Origin: Methanobacteriota archaeon
GTDB taxonomy: Archaea > Thermoplasmatota > Poseidoniia > Poseidoniales > Thalassarchaeaceae
Direction of reading: 5' to 3'
Length of the DNA stretch: 8,376 nucleotides
NCBI GenBank assembly: GCA_002727275.1
Contig: PBWO01000009.1
Coordinates: forward strand, 2,650-11,025
The stretch's first letter is position 1; each line of letters opens with the position of its first letter. The notes beneath the pieces were generated by a model. The model was not told the DNA's origin and did no database searches. It was given only the letters and a program-made list of their open reading frames with translations. The translations under genes were made by a program, and so were the position numbers. Of this stretch, positions 6,596-8,376 are shown in pieces.

Positions 6596-7576
6596 TCACT
6601 GGATGACAGGGACGGGTACTTCGCTCAGAATCTTGCGAGTGATGTGGCGGCCTGTTACACCACGAATCTTAGATTCGGGCTTGAGCACAATCCTGTGGCT
6701 GACCACCTCAAGTGCGACGTTCTTGATATCGTCTGGGATGACGTAGTCACGACCATCGATGGCTGCAGATGCACGCGCGGTCTTGAATAGCGACTGGCTG
6801 GCGCGAGGAGAAGCCCCGGTTATCACTCGGTGATCCTCGCGGGTTCTCTGAACCAACTCGACCACGTACGACATTATTGCCGGGTCGACGTGAACCGTTT
6901 CCAAGGCTTTCTGCATGGCGACGACCTTCTTTGGACTGGTAATCTGCTCGATGTCATAGTCGTCCTTACCGCGCAACTTCCTGCGCTGTAGAATTGCTTT
7001 CTCCTCCTGTCGGTCCGGGTAACCCATTGACATCTTCATCAGGAATCGGTCCATCTGTGCCTCCGGTAGCGGATAGGTACCTTCCTGCTCAATCGGGTTT
7101 TGGGTTGCCATGGTGATGAAAGGCGCAGGGAGCTTGTGGGTTATGCCCTCGATTGTAACCTGCTTCTCTTCCATTGCCTCAAGCAGGGCCGCCTGAGTCT
7201 TGGGTGGAGCACGGTTAATCTCGTCAGCGAGTAGAACGTTGGTAAACAGAGGTCCGGGCCTGAGTTTGAATTCACCAGCCTGCTGGTCGTACATGTATGT
7301 CCCCATGATGTCGGCTGGGAGAAGGTCAGGAGTAAACTGGACACGCTTGAATTTGCAACCTAGAGCGGTAGCGAAGGTATTCGCCATCAAGGTCTTCGCC
7401 AGTCCAGGGAAATCCTCGATGAGGGTGTTACCGTTAGAGAGGATGCCAATGGTGATTCTGCGCAGATTCTCCTGCTTGCCAATGATGACCTTGGCGACCT
7501 CGTTCATCAAGCCGTTGGAAATCTGTGAAACCGTCTGTATCAGTTCGCGAGCCTTAGGGTCTGCATTCTGAGCCAT
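6596..7576 (-). CDS. MoxR-family AAA+ ATPase
   Basis: This is a 326-residue cytoplasmic AAA+ ATPase of normal family length. Walker A is DFPGLAKT (55-62, K61), Walker B is LLADEIN (D118, E119), sensor 1 is N160 in ATQNPIEQEGTYPLPEAQ, the arginine finger is probably R177, and sensor 2 is R258 in GASPR. The C-terminal lid domain (about 230-320) is complete, ending near GRHITRKIL. MoxR proteins act as chaperones that mature or insert metal cofactors in other protein complexes, usually with VWA-domain and DUF58 partners encoded alongside. Here no such partner lies in the window: aIF5B is upstream and a ParA-type ATPase downstream, so the client is not revealed. ATG 7574-7576 gives the expected N-terminal helix. 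An 84-base gap separates it from the aIF5B stop, enough for its own promoter, though no convincing TATA box is seen. Confidence 0.93.
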   Translation of the reverse strand: MAQNADPKARELIQTVSQISNGLMNEVAKVIIGKQENLRRITIGILSNGNTLIEDFPGLAKTLMANTFATALGCKFKRVQFTPDLLPADIMGTYMYDQQAGEFKLRPGPLFTNVLLADEINRAPPKTQAALLEAMEEKQVTIEGITHKLPAPFITMATQNPIEQEGTYPLPEAQMDRFLMKMSMGYPDRQEEKAILQRRKLRGKDDYDIEQITSPKKVVAMQKALETVHVDPAIMSYVVELVQRTREDHRVITGASPRASQSLFKTARASAAIDGRDYVIPDDIKNVALEVVSHRIVLKPESKIRGVTGRHITRKILSEVPVPVIQ

Positions 7577-7660
7577 GATATCCCTTCAAGAACGCCCCAA
7601 GGCCTACTCATTCACTACTTGAGCATTAGGTATCCCTGAACGCTAAACGCATCAAAGTGC

Positions 7661-8376
7661 TCATCGTCCCCAGAAGTGGTCATCTTTTCTATGGATGGCT
7701 AGCAGTTCATCGAAAACATCCTGCTCTGCTGCTGTTAACTCCATCTTTCTGAGCTTCTTTGCATGTGATTCTGGGATATCCACTAGAAGACTGTCTCCCT
7801 CTTCGATCTGGCGCCCCACAGTTACCCCGTCGATAGCAACAGCAACCTCGTCTCCTTGCATTGCTTCCTTCATCGAACTCTCTCCTGAACGGATGGATTT
7901 GATTCTCCCGACACGCTTCTCTTCCTTGAGCAGATATTGGCCGACGTGGATACGTCCTGCTACAACTCTGACACCTACAACGGCGGGTTTTGAGACACGG
8001 AATGTGTGGTCGGGCAGAAGTAGTATCCTAGCGGGATAGACGACCTGTTCACGACTCTCTTCCTCAAGCTCTCGAGTGCGCTTCTCGACCCACTCATCAT
8101 GCTCTTCGAGGATTCGATAGATGATGTCCGAGCCGATGTGCTTGGCTCCTGCCTCCGATGTTTCTACCTCGGCGACCGCATCGGGCAGAATCTCGGTGCT
8201 AAATGCCATGATTATCCTATGCAGAGGATTGCTAGCCGCCTCAGTATTGCGGATATCCCTGCGACTGACCTTACCAATACTCGCCATCCTAATGGGGACA
8301 TCTATCGCGTTGAGTTCCTTGGCCAAAGCCTCGAGTCCCCCCACAGTGTCTGCCTTGATGCAAACACCTTCTTCCT
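7661..8376 (-). CDS. infB: Translation initiation factor aIF5B, C-terminal part (gene runs off the window)
   Basis: The right edge cuts this gene; about 237 C-terminal residues are present out of an expected 590-600. The reading frame stays open to base 8376 and reads EEGVCIKADTVGGLEAL just inside the edge, the start of domain III of archaeal and eukaryotic IF5B, so a GTG at 8342-8344 is an internal valine and not a start. IGKVSRRDI follows in domain III. A charged linker helix (DEWVEKRTRELEEE) leads into the domain IV beta barrel, with YPARILLLPDHTFR and GVRVVAGRIHVGQ, whose counterpart in the family contacts initiator tRNA. The GTPase domain lies outside the window. The factor promotes ribosomal subunit joining and initiator tRNA placement. 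It ends FWGR-stop. This gene is the strongest sign that the organism is archaeal. Confidence 0.95.
   Translation of the reverse strand, partial: EEGVCIKADTVGGLEALAKELNAIDVPIRMASIGKVSRRDIRNTEAASNPLHRIIMAFSTEILPDAVAEVETSEAGAKHIGSDIIYRILEEHDEWVEKRTRELEEESREQVVYPARILLLPDHTFRVSKPAVVGVRVVAGRIHVGQYLLKEEKRVGRIKSIRSGESSMKEAMQGDEVAVAIDGVTVGRQIEEGDSLLVDIPESHAKKLRKMELTAAEQDVFDELLAIHRKDDHFWGR

Noticed and set aside
7394..7417. Missing first glycine in the MoxR Walker A (DFPGLAKT)
   Set aside because: An aspartate here (LLED-type P-loops) is common in MoxR proteins, so it is not a sign of an inactive enzyme.
8342..8344. GTG as the start of a 227-residue protein at the right edge
   Set aside because: The frame continues to the window edge with conserved aIF5B sequence upstream of it, so this is an internal valine.

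Overview
The window looks like the chromosome of a mesophilic, probably marine, euryarchaeon. The main evidence is the truncated gene at the right edge, an archaeal/eukaryotic-type translation initiation factor aIF5B rather than bacterial IF2. Compact spacing, little Shine-Dalgarno signal, possible TATA-like boxes close to start codons, an archaeal phosphoglycolate phosphatase-like HAD protein and a bacterial-type cold-shock protein together suggest a Marine Group II/III-like (Poseidoniales-type) lineage. That placement is inference. Base composition is roughly balanced and codon use looks even, so no segment stands out as recently acquired. No insertion sequence, CRISPR array, phage gene or long repeat was seen.

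Layout: a class II tRNA-Leu(CAA) with an encoded CCA (118-202, +) is followed tail to tail by a HAD-family sugar-phosphate or phosphoglycolate phosphatase (210-929, -). A short divergent promoter region (930-1015) separates it from a plus-strand block: a P1B-type heavy-metal ATPase (1016-3748), a small protein with three tandem zinc ribbons (3774-4166), a 399-residue charged coiled-coil protein starting at GTG (4170-5369), and a cold-shock-domain protein (5441-5638) that may have its own promoter. The minus-strand block, read right to left, holds the 3' part of aIF5B (7661-8376, running off the edge), a MoxR-type AAA+ ATPase (6596-7576) and a ParA/Soj/MinD-type ATPase (5641-6549), which meets the cold-shock gene with only two bases between them.

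Most genes have recognisable folds and housekeeping roles: translation initiation, leucine decoding, RNA chaperoning, phosphate-ester hydrolysis, metal export, ATP-driven assembly or partitioning. The least explained part is the pair 3774-5369, a triple zinc-ribbon protein joined by a 3-base gap to a long coiled coil with frequent 11-residue spacing, directly behind a metal pump with non-standard membrane metal-site residues. Whether these three genes form a functional unit cannot be settled from this window; it is the best candidate here for something undescribed.
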